Source of the DNA: Ectopseudomonas chengduensis | GTDB taxonomy: Bacteria > Pseudomonadota > Gammaproteobacteria > Pseudomonadales > Pseudomonadaceae | Direction of reading: 5' to 3' | DNA: 64,000 bases | Assembly: GCF_900102635.1 (NCBI RefSeq) | Contig: NZ_FMZQ01000019.1 | Location: forward strand, 16,184 to 80,183 | Part shown: one piece after another, positions 25,409 to 33,746 of the stretch | Layout: each line of letters starts with the position of its first letter | Numbering within the stretch: position 1 is the stretch's first letter | Program-made: the position numbers and the translations under genes | Notes under the pieces: generated by a model | The model's input: only the letters and a program-made list of their open reading frames with translations | Database searches by the model: none | Told to the model about the DNA's origin: nothing

Positions 25409-25572
25409 GACACATCCTCGAAAACGGACTTACGTGAGAGGGCCGAGTTTACTTGAACAACTTTATAGAGACATAGGGTCTTGTTGTGACCAGTAATTCA
25501 CATCCAGTCACTAACTATCTGATTGACTGAGGCCAAGGAAAACCTCTGCTGACCGCTCGTCTGCCAGCGCAG

Positions 25573-26892
25573 CTATTCGCGCCCGGAGGCCAGCTTCACA
25601 GCCCCGCGACGCTGGCCGACGCTACGGATGCAATTGCGCCCGGCGGCCTTGGCGCTGTACAGCGCCTTGTCCGCCTCCTTGATCACTTCCTGCGGCGTGC
25701 GTTGCTCGGCCTGACGTTCGGCGACGCCCATGCTCACGGTCACCGACACCTCGCTGGCGGCCTTGCCAGCCCGGCGCTGCTTGCCTTCACGGTCATCACG
25801 CGGGCGGTTTTGCGGATCGCGCAGTTGCATGCGGTACTGCTCGATGGCCATACGCACTGCCTCGATGTGCGGTAGGGATTGCTCCACGCTCTTGCCGGGA
25901 AACAGCAAGGTGAACTCCTCACCGCCATAGCGGTAGGCCTTGCCGCCACCGCCAACCTTGCGCAACTGACCGGCGACCAGACGCAACACCTGATCACCGA
26001 CATCATGGCCGTGGGTATCGTTGAATTTCTTGAAGTGATCGACGTCGACCATGGCGATCACATAGTCACGCCCCAGGCGCTGCAGGCGCTCGTTGAGCGC
26101 CCGCCGGCCCGGCAGCCCGGTGAGTTCGTCGCGGAAGGCCATCTGGTAGGCCTCGTGCGCCACGGCAGCCACCAGCATGAGCATCACCATGCTGATCATC
26201 ACCTGCAACGCGTTGGCCAGGATGAACACCTGCGGCAACATCCACAGCAGACCGCACAGCCCCACCAATTGCGCCGCGTGCAGCGGCCTGGGCTTGCGCA
26301 GGTACTGCACTGACAGAGCGATGAAAGCGAGCAGGAACGCCAGATAGACCAGTTGCGCCAGGTTCATCCAGGCACCATGCAGCGACGGCCAGTGAATCTG
26401 TGCCAGCCAGTCGGCGATACCCTGTGGATAACGGCGCGCCAGACCAAAGGCCACCGCGCTGACCGCCAGCAGCACCAGGGCGCGGGCGAGCATGTCCTGC
26501 GCCAGGTGCGAGCGCTCCTCCCAGCAGCCGTAGAGGGCATAGAGCAGCGGTAGCAACAGACAGATCATATGGAAGACCAGAGCCGCATCGTCGCGTATCT
26601 GGCCATTGTCACGGAAGTGATCGACCTGGATATCCAGCAGGAAGTAGCCGACATACAGCGCCAGCAGCAGAAACACCTCGCGCTGACGGCCATAGACCAG
26701 ACAGAACGCACCGCCGAGCAACAACAGCAGCGTCGGCAATACATTGAACAGGGAGATGAAGAACTCGCTCAGCCCTGGCAGCAGAGCAGCCACTATCCCA
26801 CCGGCCAGCAAAGGCAGCGACGAGAAGAAGTGACTGAGGCGCAAATTGGCCGGACGGATCACGCTGACATCCTGGGCGAGAGATGAAGGCAT
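25573..26892 (-). CDS. Membrane diguanylate cyclase (GGDEF) without I-site
   Basis: Makes cyclic di-GMP from two GTP. 439 residues. The first 230 or so hold about seven transmembrane segments, presumably the sensor. The GGDEF domain follows from about 245 (DELTGLPGRRALNERL, MVDVDHFKKFNDTHGHDVGDQVL) with active-site motif GGEEF inside YRYGGEEFTLLFP. The inhibitory RxxD I-site, expected six to nine residues before the motif, reads GGGG, so product inhibition by that route is lost. An Arg-rich insert (PRDDREGKQRR) comes after the motif. It stands between two acyl-CoA dehydrogenase genes on the same strand, without tight coupling. Confidence 0.93.
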   Translation of the reverse strand: MPSSLAQDVSVIRPANLRLSHFFSSLPLLAGGIVAALLPGLSEFFISLFNVLPTLLLLLGGAFCLVYGRQREVFLLLALYVGYFLLDIQVDHFRDNGQIRDDAALVFHMICLLLPLLYALYGCWEERSHLAQDMLARALVLLAVSAVAFGLARRYPQGIADWLAQIHWPSLHGAWMNLAQLVYLAFLLAFIALSVQYLRKPRPLHAAQLVGLCGLLWMLPQVFILANALQVMISMVMLMLVAAVAHEAYQMAFRDELTGLPGRRALNERLQRLGRDYVIAMVDVDHFKKFNDTHGHDVGDQVLRLVAGQLRKVGGGGKAYRYGGEEFTLLFPGKSVEQSLPHIEAVRMAIEQYRMQLRDPQNRPRDDREGKQRRAGKAASEVSVTVSMGVAERQAEQRTPQEVIKEADKALYSAKAAGRNCIRSVGQRRGAVKLASGRE

Positions 26893-26950
26893 TCTGCCTG
26901 CTTCGCCTGTTGAAAACAGCGACAGGATGCGACATTCCCTTCAGTACCCG

Positions 26951-26987
26951 GCGCAAAAACGACAACGCCGCCCCAGGGGGCGGCGTT
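26951..26987 (-). terminator. Rho-independent terminator after the fadE1-type gene
   Basis: Twelve-base stem CAACGCCGCCCC / GGGGCGGCGTTG (26962-26973 with 26976-26987) followed on the minus strand by TCGTTTTTG. It starts 20 bases past the stop codon of the gene ending at 27008. Confidence 0.88.
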
Positions 26988-27007
26988 GTGGTTCAACCGA
27001 TCAGGTC

Positions 27008-28813
27008 TTAGAAGCCGAGCGCGAAGTGCTCTTCATCCATTTCCATCAGGTTGCTGGCGCCCGACAGCATGGCTTCGACATGCGTGCGGGTACGCGGCAG
27101 GATGCGCGCGAAGTAGAAGCGAGCGGTCTGCAGCTTGGCTTTGTAGAAAGCCTCGTCATCAGTACCGGCAGCCAGCTTCTCGGCAGCCAGACGCGCCATG
27201 TCGGCCCAGAAGTAGGCCAGGCAGGCGTAGCCGGAGTACATCAGGTAGTCCACGGAGGCGGCACCGACTTCCTCGCGATCTTTCATCGCGGCCATGCCGA
27301 TCTTCATGGTGATGTCGCCCCACTCCTTGTTCAGCTTGGCCAGAGGTTCGACGAATTCCTTGACGGAATCGTTGCCTTCGTTGGCCTGGCAGAACTTGTG
27401 CACGATCTTGGTGAAGTTCTTCAGGGCGCCGCCCTGAGTCATCAGCACCTTGCGGCCCAGCAGGTCGAGCGCCTGAACGCCGGTGGTGCCTTCGTACATC
27501 ATGGAGATGCGGCAGTCGCGCAGGTTCTGCTCCATGCCCCACTCGCTGATGAAGCCATGGCCGCCGTAGATCTGCATGCCGTGGGAAGCGGCTTCGAAGC
27601 CCACTTCGGTCATGAATGCCTTGGCGATCGGAGTCAGGAAGGCCAGCAGTTCGTCGGCGGCCTTCTTCTCTTCTTCGTTCTGGCTGTGCTGAACGATGTC
27701 CACCTGCTTGGCGGTGAAGTAGACCATGGCGCGGTTGCCTTCGGCGAACGCCTTCATGGTCAGCAGCATGCGGCGTACGTCCGGATGCACGATGATCGGG
27801 TCAGCGGCTTTTTCCGGCGCTTTCGGGCCAGTCAGCGAACGCATCTGCAAACGCTCGCGAGCGTACTTGATGCCACCCTGGAAGCCGACTTCGGCATGGG
27901 CCAGGCCTTGCAGCGCGGTACCCAGACGAGCGGTGTTCATGAAGGTGAACATGCAGTTCAGGCCTTTGTTGGCCGGGCCGATCAGGTAGCCGGTGGCGCC
28001 GTCGAAGTTCATCACGCAGGTGGCGTTACCGTGGATGCCCATCTTGTGCTCGATGGAACCGCAGGAAACGGCGTTGCGCTCGCCTACGCCGCCTTCGGCA
28101 TTGGGCAGGAACTTCGGCACGATGAACAGCGAGATACCTTTGGTACCGGCCGGTGCATCGGGCAGGCGGGCCAGAACGATATGGACGATGTTATCGGCCA
28201 TGTCGTGCTCACCAGCGGAAATGAAGATCTTGGTGCCGGAAACCTTGTAGCTGCCGTCGGCCTGCGGTTCGGCCTTGGTGCGCAGCATGCCCAGGTCGGT
28301 GCCGCAATGCGGCTCGGTCAGGCACATGGTGCCGGTCCACTCGCCGGAAACCAGCTTGGTCAGGTAGGTGTGCTTCTGCTCGTCGGTACCGTGAGCACCG
28401 ATGGTGTTCATCGCACCATGGCTCAGGCCCGGGTACATGCCCCAGGACCAGTTGGCCGAGCCGACCATCTCGCTGATGGCCAGACCGAGGGATTCCGGCA
28501 GACCCTGGCCGCCGTGCTCGACGTCATGCGCCAGGCTCGGCCAGCCGCCTTCGACGAACTGCTGATAGGCCTCTTTGAAGCCGGTCGGGGTTTTCACGCC
28601 GGATTCGCTCCAGGTGCAGCCCTCGGTGTCACCCACACGGTTCAACGGCGACAGCACCTGCTCGCAGAACTTGGCGCCTTCTTCGAGGATGGCGTCGACC
28701 ATGTCCGGAGTGGCGTCCTGGCAGCCAGGCAGGCTCTGGTAGTGCGCTTCATAGCCCAGCAGCTCGTCACGAACGAAACGAATGTCACGCAAGGGGGCCT
28801 TGTAGTCAGGCAT
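27008..28813 (-). CDS. Acyl-CoA dehydrogenase, long FadE-type (FadE1-like)
   Basis: FAD enzyme of beta-oxidation, 601 residues, the same length I recall for PA0506 (FadE1) of P. aeruginosa. The start at 28813 (MPDYKAPLRDIRF) is chosen by homology with its paralogue; the open frame runs 29 codons further without family character. Signatures are MCLTEPHCGTDLGMLRT, GSYKVSGTKIFISAGEHD, SIEHKMGIHGNATCVMNFDGATGYL and MYEGTTGVQALDLLGRK. It is strongly similar to the 592-residue protein at 23630-25408, so the pair arose by duplication. A strong terminator follows. Confidence 0.94.
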   Translation of the reverse strand: MPDYKAPLRDIRFVRDELLGYEAHYQSLPGCQDATPDMVDAILEEGAKFCEQVLSPLNRVGDTEGCTWSESGVKTPTGFKEAYQQFVEGGWPSLAHDVEHGGQGLPESLGLAISEMVGSANWSWGMYPGLSHGAMNTIGAHGTDEQKHTYLTKLVSGEWTGTMCLTEPHCGTDLGMLRTKAEPQADGSYKVSGTKIFISAGEHDMADNIVHIVLARLPDAPAGTKGISLFIVPKFLPNAEGGVGERNAVSCGSIEHKMGIHGNATCVMNFDGATGYLIGPANKGLNCMFTFMNTARLGTALQGLAHAEVGFQGGIKYARERLQMRSLTGPKAPEKAADPIIVHPDVRRMLLTMKAFAEGNRAMVYFTAKQVDIVQHSQNEEEKKAADELLAFLTPIAKAFMTEVGFEAASHGMQIYGGHGFISEWGMEQNLRDCRISMMYEGTTGVQALDLLGRKVLMTQGGALKNFTKIVHKFCQANEGNDSVKEFVEPLAKLNKEWGDITMKIGMAAMKDREEVGAASVDYLMYSGYACLAYFWADMARLAAEKLAAGTDDEAFYKAKLQTARFYFARILPRTRTHVEAMLSGASNLMEMDEEHFALGF

Positions 28814-28982
28814 AACGGTAAACCTCTGCGGTGGATTCCTAGTAGTTGGGGTGACCGTCTTGGCGGTCGCTCTCGGGATCACTCCCGGCTGCCTGGCCAC
28901 GAGGCTGCGGCCGAAGCAATCAAACAGGCGTTTGAAACATACGTTTACGCCAACCCCTTGTCAAGCGCTGCCAATCGGCCGG

Positions 28983-29720
28983 CTACGCGACCAGATCGAT
29001 GCGAGGCTCCGGCGCTGGCAACTCACCCAGACGCCGATACAGATCAAGATTAGGCGCTGGCGGCAAAGCCTGCTGCGACTGCTCGGCGGGCTGCTCATCC
29101 GCTTGTCTGGCTTCTTCACGTGCCTTGCGCTGCTCGACGGCGTTGGTGGCTTCCTCTCGCCGCTGCTCGGCTAGTTCGACGCGCGCCTGCGCCGCCTGCG
29201 CCTGAGCCAGAGCAGCTACACGCAGGTCCTGCGGGGAAGGTTCGATGGGTGCGAGTGCTGCGCGCAGGACGATTTCCATCTTGCGCAACGTCGCTTCGGG
29301 ATCATTGGGGATGGGAGCGGTATCGATGCTGACTTCGCCGGAAACGGCGTAACGCTGCCCATCAGGGCCGCGCTTGAAGCTGTAGGTGGGCGCACCGGCG
29401 TATTGCCCACCCACGGCCGCGTGCGCCTGCTCGTGGGTGCGCACCTCGCGGTCACGCTGCACGAGATCGGCGATTTCCAGCTGCTGCTGGCGCTGCTCCT
29501 GGGGGCTTGGCTCGGCCTCGCCTGCAGGTGTCGATGAATTGGTATCGCGATCCGCCTCCTCTCGGCCGGAAGCAGCGGAGTCGGCCTGTTGCTCCTGTGG
29601 CGCGGCGACGGGCGCCTGGTCGGCACGGGCAATATCAGGGGAAACATCGGACGACAGCGGTCTCGCCGAACTGGCGGACGGCGCGGGAGTGAATGGTGGC
29701 AGGCTACTGCCGATCTGCAT
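28983..29720 (-). CDS. Putative metalloprotease, SprA-like, with HEQAH motif
   Basis: Protein of 245 residues. The first 65 and the last 60 are low-complexity, rich in Ala, Gln, Glu and Pro and probably unstructured. The conserved centre (about 80-165) has VRTHEQAHAAVGGQYAG, where His96-Glu97-...-His100 forms an HExxH-type zinc motif, then PTYSFKRGPDGQRYAVSGEVSID. This matches the SprA-related family of putative metalloproteases as I know it. A coiled coil is likely near 175-205. There is no signal peptide. Its neighbour, 54 bases away on the same strand, resembles flagellar rod/hook proteins. Substrate unknown. Confidence 0.7.
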   Translation of the reverse strand: MQIGSSLPPFTPAPSASSARPLSSDVSPDIARADQAPVAAPQEQQADSAASGREEADRDTNSSTPAGEAEPSPQEQRQQQLEIADLVQRDREVRTHEQAHAAVGGQYAGAPTYSFKRGPDGQRYAVSGEVSIDTAPIPNDPEATLRKMEIVLRAALAPIEPSPQDLRVAALAQAQAAQARVELAEQRREEATNAVEQRKAREEARQADEQPAEQSQQALPPAPNLDLYRRLGELPAPEPRIDLVA

Positions 29721-29774
29721 GAGCGCCCTCCTGCCCCTCCGCTGGCCGCATCCGCGCGGCCGCGGTGAGACGAT

Positions 29775-30074
29775 TTAAGCGCGGGTATCGATCAGGGTGC
29801 CCAGCACCTCGTCAGCCGTGTCGACGACGCGCGCATTGGCGCGCACTTCGTTTTCACCGACACGCAGTGCAACGAGGCTTTCGGTCAGGTCGGGACGGCT
29901 ACGCTCGGCAACCTGCGAGCTCGGGTTGACCTGATTCTGCGGCGGAGTCTGCGTGGTCTGCTGAGAAGGGTTGATGGTGTTGCTGGCGATATCACCGGCT
30001 GCCTGCTCGACACGGCGTTGCCCGGCCTGAATACCGTTCAAACCCGAATTGAATGCGTTGGCGGAGATTTCCAT
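29775..30074 (-). CDS. Small protein with flagellar rod/hook-like ends
   Basis: 99 residues. The N-terminus (ISANAFNSGLNGIQAGQRRVEQAAGDIAS) resembles the N-terminal helix of FlgB/FlgE-type axial proteins, and the C-terminus (LVALRVGENEVRANARVVDTADEVLGTLIDTRA) the C-terminal helix of FlgC/FlgG. The large middle domain of those proteins is replaced by a Gln/Asn/Pro-rich linker. No flagellar genes are nearby. Known flagellar rod proteins are longer, so it is either a minimal relative or a separate family; the resemblance is by eye. It has a ribosome site (AGGGGGCTGCC) before its ATG. Confidence 0.65.
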   Translation of the reverse strand: MEISANAFNSGLNGIQAGQRRVEQAAGDIASNTINPSQQTTQTPPQNQVNPSSQVAERSRPDLTESLVALRVGENEVRANARVVDTADEVLGTLIDTRA

Positions 30075-30173
30075 CGGCAGCCCCCTGAGGGATATAGAAC
30101 CTAATGGCGTGTATTGAAGCAGAAAACGGCTAAAAAACGTACAGGCAAAAGGCTATGGTCACTTTACTGTTTA

Positions 30174-30860
30174 TTACCAGTCTGCCAACAACTCGAGATT
30201 GAGGTGCTGCGCCACCGCCGCGGCCGTCGCTTTGCCCAGGTGCGGCACACGCCCCAGACAGGGTGCTGGCAGCCGCTCGCTGAGGGTGGCGAGATTGTCT
30301 TCCAGGCGTGAGGTCTTCGGCTCGACGATATTGGCCACCCAGCCGGCCAGCCTGAGCCCGTCCCGCTCGATGGCTTCGGCACTGAGCAATGCATGGTTGA
30401 TGCAACCCAGGCGCACACCCACCACCAGAATCACCGGAATGCCCAGCGCCATCGCCAGGTCTGACAGGTTTTCCTCGCCGGCCAGCGGTACGCGCCAGCC
30501 GCCTGCGCCCTCCACCAGAGAGAAGTCCGCGCCCTTGGCCAGGATCGCCCGTACTGGCGGCAGCAGACTGGCGACATCCAGTTTGACGCCCACTTCGCGT
30601 GCCGCCAGGTGCGGGGCAATGGCCGGCTCGAAGGCCAGCGGGTTGACCTCTTCATAGCGCAGCGGCAACGAACACTGGGCGAGCAAAGCCAGCGCGTCGT
30701 CGTTGCGCAGCCCATCGGCGGTTCGCATGCAACCGGAAGCGACCGGCTTGGCCGCTACGGTGCTCAGACCCTGCTGGCGCGCCGCATGGAGCAGACCAGC
30801 GGCAATAGTGGTCTTGCCGATTTCGGTATCCGTTCCGGTGACGAAGTAGGCTTGGGTCAT
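30174..30860 (-). CDS. bioD: Dethiobiotin synthetase
   Basis: ATP-dependent ring closure of 7,8-diaminopelargonate with CO2 to give dethiobiotin. It has 228 residues. The P-loop GTDTEIGKTT covers residues 9-18, KPVASG follows, VEGAGGWRVPL is the substrate loop, and VVGVRLGCINHALL completes the family set. It is the last gene of the bioBFHCD operon, separated from bioC by 60 bases that contain a repeat hairpin. No bioA gene is present in the window. Confidence 0.96.
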   Translation of the reverse strand: MTQAYFVTGTDTEIGKTTIAAGLLHAARQQGLSTVAAKPVASGCMRTADGLRNDDALALLAQCSLPLRYEEVNPLAFEPAIAPHLAAREVGVKLDVASLLPPVRAILAKGADFSLVEGAGGWRVPLAGEENLSDLAMALGIPVILVVGVRLGCINHALLSAEAIERDGLRLAGWVANIVEPKTSRLEDNLATLSERLPAPCLGRVPHLGKATAAAVAQHLNLELLADW

Positions 30861-30874
30861 CTGATCTTCCCGTG

Positions 30875-30921
30875 GGAGCGAGCTTTGCTCGCGAAGCGTG
30901 TTGGCGAGCGAGGCTCGCTCC
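30875..30921. repeat. REP-type inverted repeat between bioD and bioC
   Basis: GGAGCGAGC (30875-30883) is repeated inverted as GCTCGCTCC (30913-30921), with a second inner pair TGCTCGCGA / TTGGCGAGCGA. The right arm touches the bioC stop codon. It is the same family as the repeat between bioF and bioB. Confidence 0.8.
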
Positions 30922-31781
30922 TATGAAGGTTTCTGCAGCACGCCGTACACCACCTGGTAGGTCGCCGGCAGTCCTTGAGGTTGACGAAAACGCTCGTAAG
31001 CCTCGATCAGCGCACGAATGCGTGAGCGCCCGGTCAATCCGCCCGGTCGCCCCGGATTGAGGTTGTGCGCGCCGAGGTCCTTGAGTGAGGTGGTCAGGCT
31101 GCGCAGATCCGGGAAATGCAGCACCTCGGCCTGACGCTGTAGCGTCAGCGGCTGCAGGCCGCTTGCCGCGCACAGCTGCTGGTAATCCTCGAAGCGGCGA
31201 AAACGATTGACGTGGACGAAACCATCGACCGCCAGCCAACTGTCACGCAGCTCCTGCAGGGTACCGACGCACAGGCTGGAGAACGCCAGCACACCACCGG
31301 GGCGCAACACCCGCTGCGCTTCGCTCAGCACACGCGGGAAGTCGGCACACCATTGCAGCGCCAGGCTGGAGAACAACAGGTCGACGCTGTCGCTCTGCAG
31401 CGGCAGAGCCTCGGCATCGCCAGCGATGAAATGTGCAGCACCGCCCTGCGGGCGGGCGTGGCGCAGCATGCCCTCGGCGATATCCACAGCCAGCCCTTCG
31501 CCTTGTGCATAACGCTCGGCCAGGGCTCGGGTGAAATAACCTGTGCCGCAACCCAGGTCCAGCCAACGACGTGGCCGCAGCGAGGTCGGCAACCGCGCCA
31601 ACAGTTGCGTGCCAACATTGCGTTGCAGCTCGGCCACTGCATCGTAACTTTCCGCCGCGCGGGAAAAGGATGCCGCGACCTGACGTTTGTCCGGCAACGC
31701 CGCATCACCGTAGGGTGCATCGTGCGCAGCAAGGGATTGGTAGAGCGGGTCCGTACCACTTACCCCACGCAGCTCAGACAT
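30921..31781 (-). CDS. bioC: Malonyl-ACP O-methyltransferase
   Basis: SAM-dependent enzyme of 286 residues that methylates malonyl-ACP so that it can enter fatty-acid synthesis as a pimelate primer. Marks are DKRQVAASFSRAAESYD near residue 30, motif I WLDLGCGTGYFTRAL, GDAEALPLQSDSVDLLFSSLALQW and LRPGGVLAFSSL. Its ATG overlaps the end of bioH by eight bases (ATGTCTGA), so the two are translationally coupled. Confidence 0.95.
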   Translation of the reverse strand: MSELRGVSGTDPLYQSLAAHDAPYGDAALPDKRQVAASFSRAAESYDAVAELQRNVGTQLLARLPTSLRPRRWLDLGCGTGYFTRALAERYAQGEGLAVDIAEGMLRHARPQGGAAHFIAGDAEALPLQSDSVDLLFSSLALQWCADFPRVLSEAQRVLRPGGVLAFSSLCVGTLQELRDSWLAVDGFVHVNRFRRFEDYQQLCAASGLQPLTLQRQAEVLHFPDLRSLTTSLKDLGAHNLNPGRPGGLTGRSRIRALIEAYERFRQPQGLPATYQVVYGVLQKPS

Positions 31782-32496
31782 CGTTGGCCTCGCAGATGAA
31801 ATCGAGCATCAAGGCCGCCAGAGCATCCGCCTGGTCAAGTACGAAGGCGTGACCACAAGCTTCCAGCACGTCCACCTCACCCGTTGGCAACAGCGCCAGC
31901 AGCGCGTCACCAGCCGCTGCAGGCACCAGCGCATCCTGCTCGGCCAGCAGGTGCAATTGCGGCCCGGTGAAAGCTGCCAGCGCCGCGCGATTGTCCAGAC
32001 TCGCCAACAGACGCAGCCCGGCCAGCAAGGATGGCTCGTCGCTGGGCGCCAGATGGTTCTGCAGCTGTCGTGACAGACCGCGCGTGTCGGCGCAACCTTG
32101 GGCACAGAGCATGGCGAAACGCTTGAGGGTAGCGCCGGCGTTCTCCTGGCAGCCCTCATAAAAGGCTGCGTAAGTCTGCGCCGGCATTGCCGTCGGCCAG
32201 GCAGCGCTGGCGACGAAACAGGCGTTACTGGCCAGGGTGATCAGGCCACGGCAACGCTCGCCGCGCCGTGCCGCCAGGGCAGCGGCCAGCATGCCGCCGA
32301 GCGACCAGCCGGCCAGCCAGCAATCATGTGGCAAACGCGTATCCAGCTCGTCGAGCCAATCGGCCGCCGCCGCACTGCTCAGGCGCGGCAAGGCCGGCAC
32401 CTGCACCTGCATATCGCCACCCAGCGCCTTGGCCAGCGGCTGCAGCAAGGCGCCGTCCAGACCCCAGCCCGGCAATAGAATCAGCGTCTCACGCAT
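31774..32496 (-). CDS. bioH: Pimeloyl-ACP methyl ester carboxylesterase
   Basis: Esterase of 240 residues that removes the methyl group from pimeloyl-ACP methyl ester, ending the BioC-started chain. Alpha/beta fold: oxyanion region LLPGWGLDG, nucleophile elbow GWSLGG with Ser65, acid in LAEQDALVP and His in ACGHAFVLDQ. The start at 32496 overlaps the end of bioF by eight bases (ATGCGTGA). An ATG 20 codons upstream lies inside bioF. Confidence 0.95.
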   Translation of the reverse strand: MRETLILLPGWGLDGALLQPLAKALGGDMQVQVPALPRLSSAAAADWLDELDTRLPHDCWLAGWSLGGMLAAALAARRGERCRGLITLASNACFVASAAWPTAMPAQTYAAFYEGCQENAGATLKRFAMLCAQGCADTRGLSRQLQNHLAPSDEPSLLAGLRLLASLDNRAALAAFTGPQLHLLAEQDALVPAAAGDALLALLPTGEVDVLEACGHAFVLDQADALAALMLDFICEANDV

Positions 32497-33658
32497 CGCT
32501 CTGCACCTGCGGCCAGCACTCGGCAAGCGCTTCGAGCAGCAGCTCAAGCTGCGCATCGCTGTGCGCAGCGGACAGCGTCACGCGCAAGCGGGCACTGCCA
32601 GCAGGCACGGTCGGCGGGCGGATGGCGCCCACCAGCAGGCCGCGATCCTTGAGCAGGGACGAGAGTTTCAGCGCCCGCGCGCTGTCGCCCACCAGAATCG
32701 GCTGAATCGGCGTGGGACTGTCCATCAGGCTCAGGCCGATTTCGGCGGCGCCCTGACGAAAGCGTGCGATCAGTCGGTTCAGATGCTCCCGACGCCAGTG
32801 TTCACTGCGCAGCAGTTCCAGGCTCTGCAGCGTGGCGCAGGCCACCGCTGGCGGCTGACTGGTGGTGTAGATGTAAGGGCGGGCGAACTGGATCAGGGTC
32901 TCGATCAGTTCCTCGCTGCCGGCGACGAAGGCGCCGGCGGTACCAAAGGCCTTGCCCAGGGTGCCGACCAGCACCTGCACGTCATCCTGGCCCAGACCGA
33001 AGTGCTCGACGATACCGCCGCCGGTGACGCCCAGCGGGCCGAAGCCATGGGCATCGTCGACCATCACCCAGGCCTGCGTGGCGCGCGCCTCGGCACACAA
33101 TGCAGGTAGATCGGCCAGGTCACCGTCCATGCTGAACACGCCATCGGTGACCACCAGACAGTTGCCTGTAGCCTTGCGCAGGCGGTTGGCCAGGCTCACT
33201 GCATCGTTGTGCAGGTAGCGAGAAAAACGCGCGCCGCAGAGCAGGCCGGCATCAAGTAGCGAGGCGTGGTTGAGACGGTCCTGCAGCACGCTGTCGCCCT
33301 GCCCGAGCAAGGCGGTGACGACCGCCAGATTGGCCATGTAACCGGTAGAGAACAGCAACGCACGCGGCCTGCCGGTGAACTCGGCCAGTGCTTCTTCAAG
33401 TTCATGGTGCGGCGTGCTGTGGCCGATAACCAGATGCGAAGCGCCACCACCGACGCCCCATTTTTCCGCGCCCTGCTGCATGGCGCGGATCACTTCAGGG
33501 TGGTTGGCCAGGCCGAGATAGTCGTTGGAACAGAAGGCCAGCAGCTCCTGATCGTCCGCGCGCACCTGCGGCCCCTGCGGGGTCTGCAACAGCGGGCGTT
33601 GGCGGAACAGATCGGCGGCCTGACGCTCGGCCAGGCGGCTAGCGAGATCGAAACTCAT
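32489..33658 (-). CDS. bioF: 8-amino-7-oxononanoate synthase
   Basis: PLP enzyme of 389 residues that condenses pimeloyl-ACP with alanine. Signatures are FCSNDYLGLANHPEV, GVGGGASHLVIGHS, DDAHGFGPLG (PLP ring contacts) and VGTLGKAFGTAGAF, which holds the Schiff-base lysine. It overlaps bioH by eight bases at its 3' end and is separated from bioB by an 88-base gap with a repeat hairpin. Confidence 0.96.
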   Translation of the reverse strand: MSFDLASRLAERQAADLFRQRPLLQTPQGPQVRADDQELLAFCSNDYLGLANHPEVIRAMQQGAEKWGVGGGASHLVIGHSTPHHELEEALAEFTGRPRALLFSTGYMANLAVVTALLGQGDSVLQDRLNHASLLDAGLLCGARFSRYLHNDAVSLANRLRKATGNCLVVTDGVFSMDGDLADLPALCAEARATQAWVMVDDAHGFGPLGVTGGGIVEHFGLGQDDVQVLVGTLGKAFGTAGAFVAGSEELIETLIQFARPYIYTTSQPPAVACATLQSLELLRSEHWRREHLNRLIARFRQGAAEIGLSLMDSPTPIQPILVGDSARALKLSSLLKDRGLLVGAIRPPTVPAGSARLRVTLSAAHSDAQLELLLEALAECWPQVQSDA

Positions 33659-33670
33659 GCACGTTTCCCG

Positions 33671-33735
33671 TAGGAGCGAGCGTCGCGAGCGAAAAACCAG
33701 GGCAGGAGGTCATTCGCGAGCAGAGCTCGCTCCTA
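33671..33735. repeat. REP-type inverted repeat between bioF and bioB
   Basis: TAGGAGCGAGC (33671-33681) and its exact inverse GCTCGCTCCTA (33725-33735) flank a GTCGCGAGCG / ATTCGCGAGC pair. It sits in the transcript of the bio operon and may change stability between bioB and bioF messages. Confidence 0.82.
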
Positions 33736-33746
33736 CATAAAAGGAA

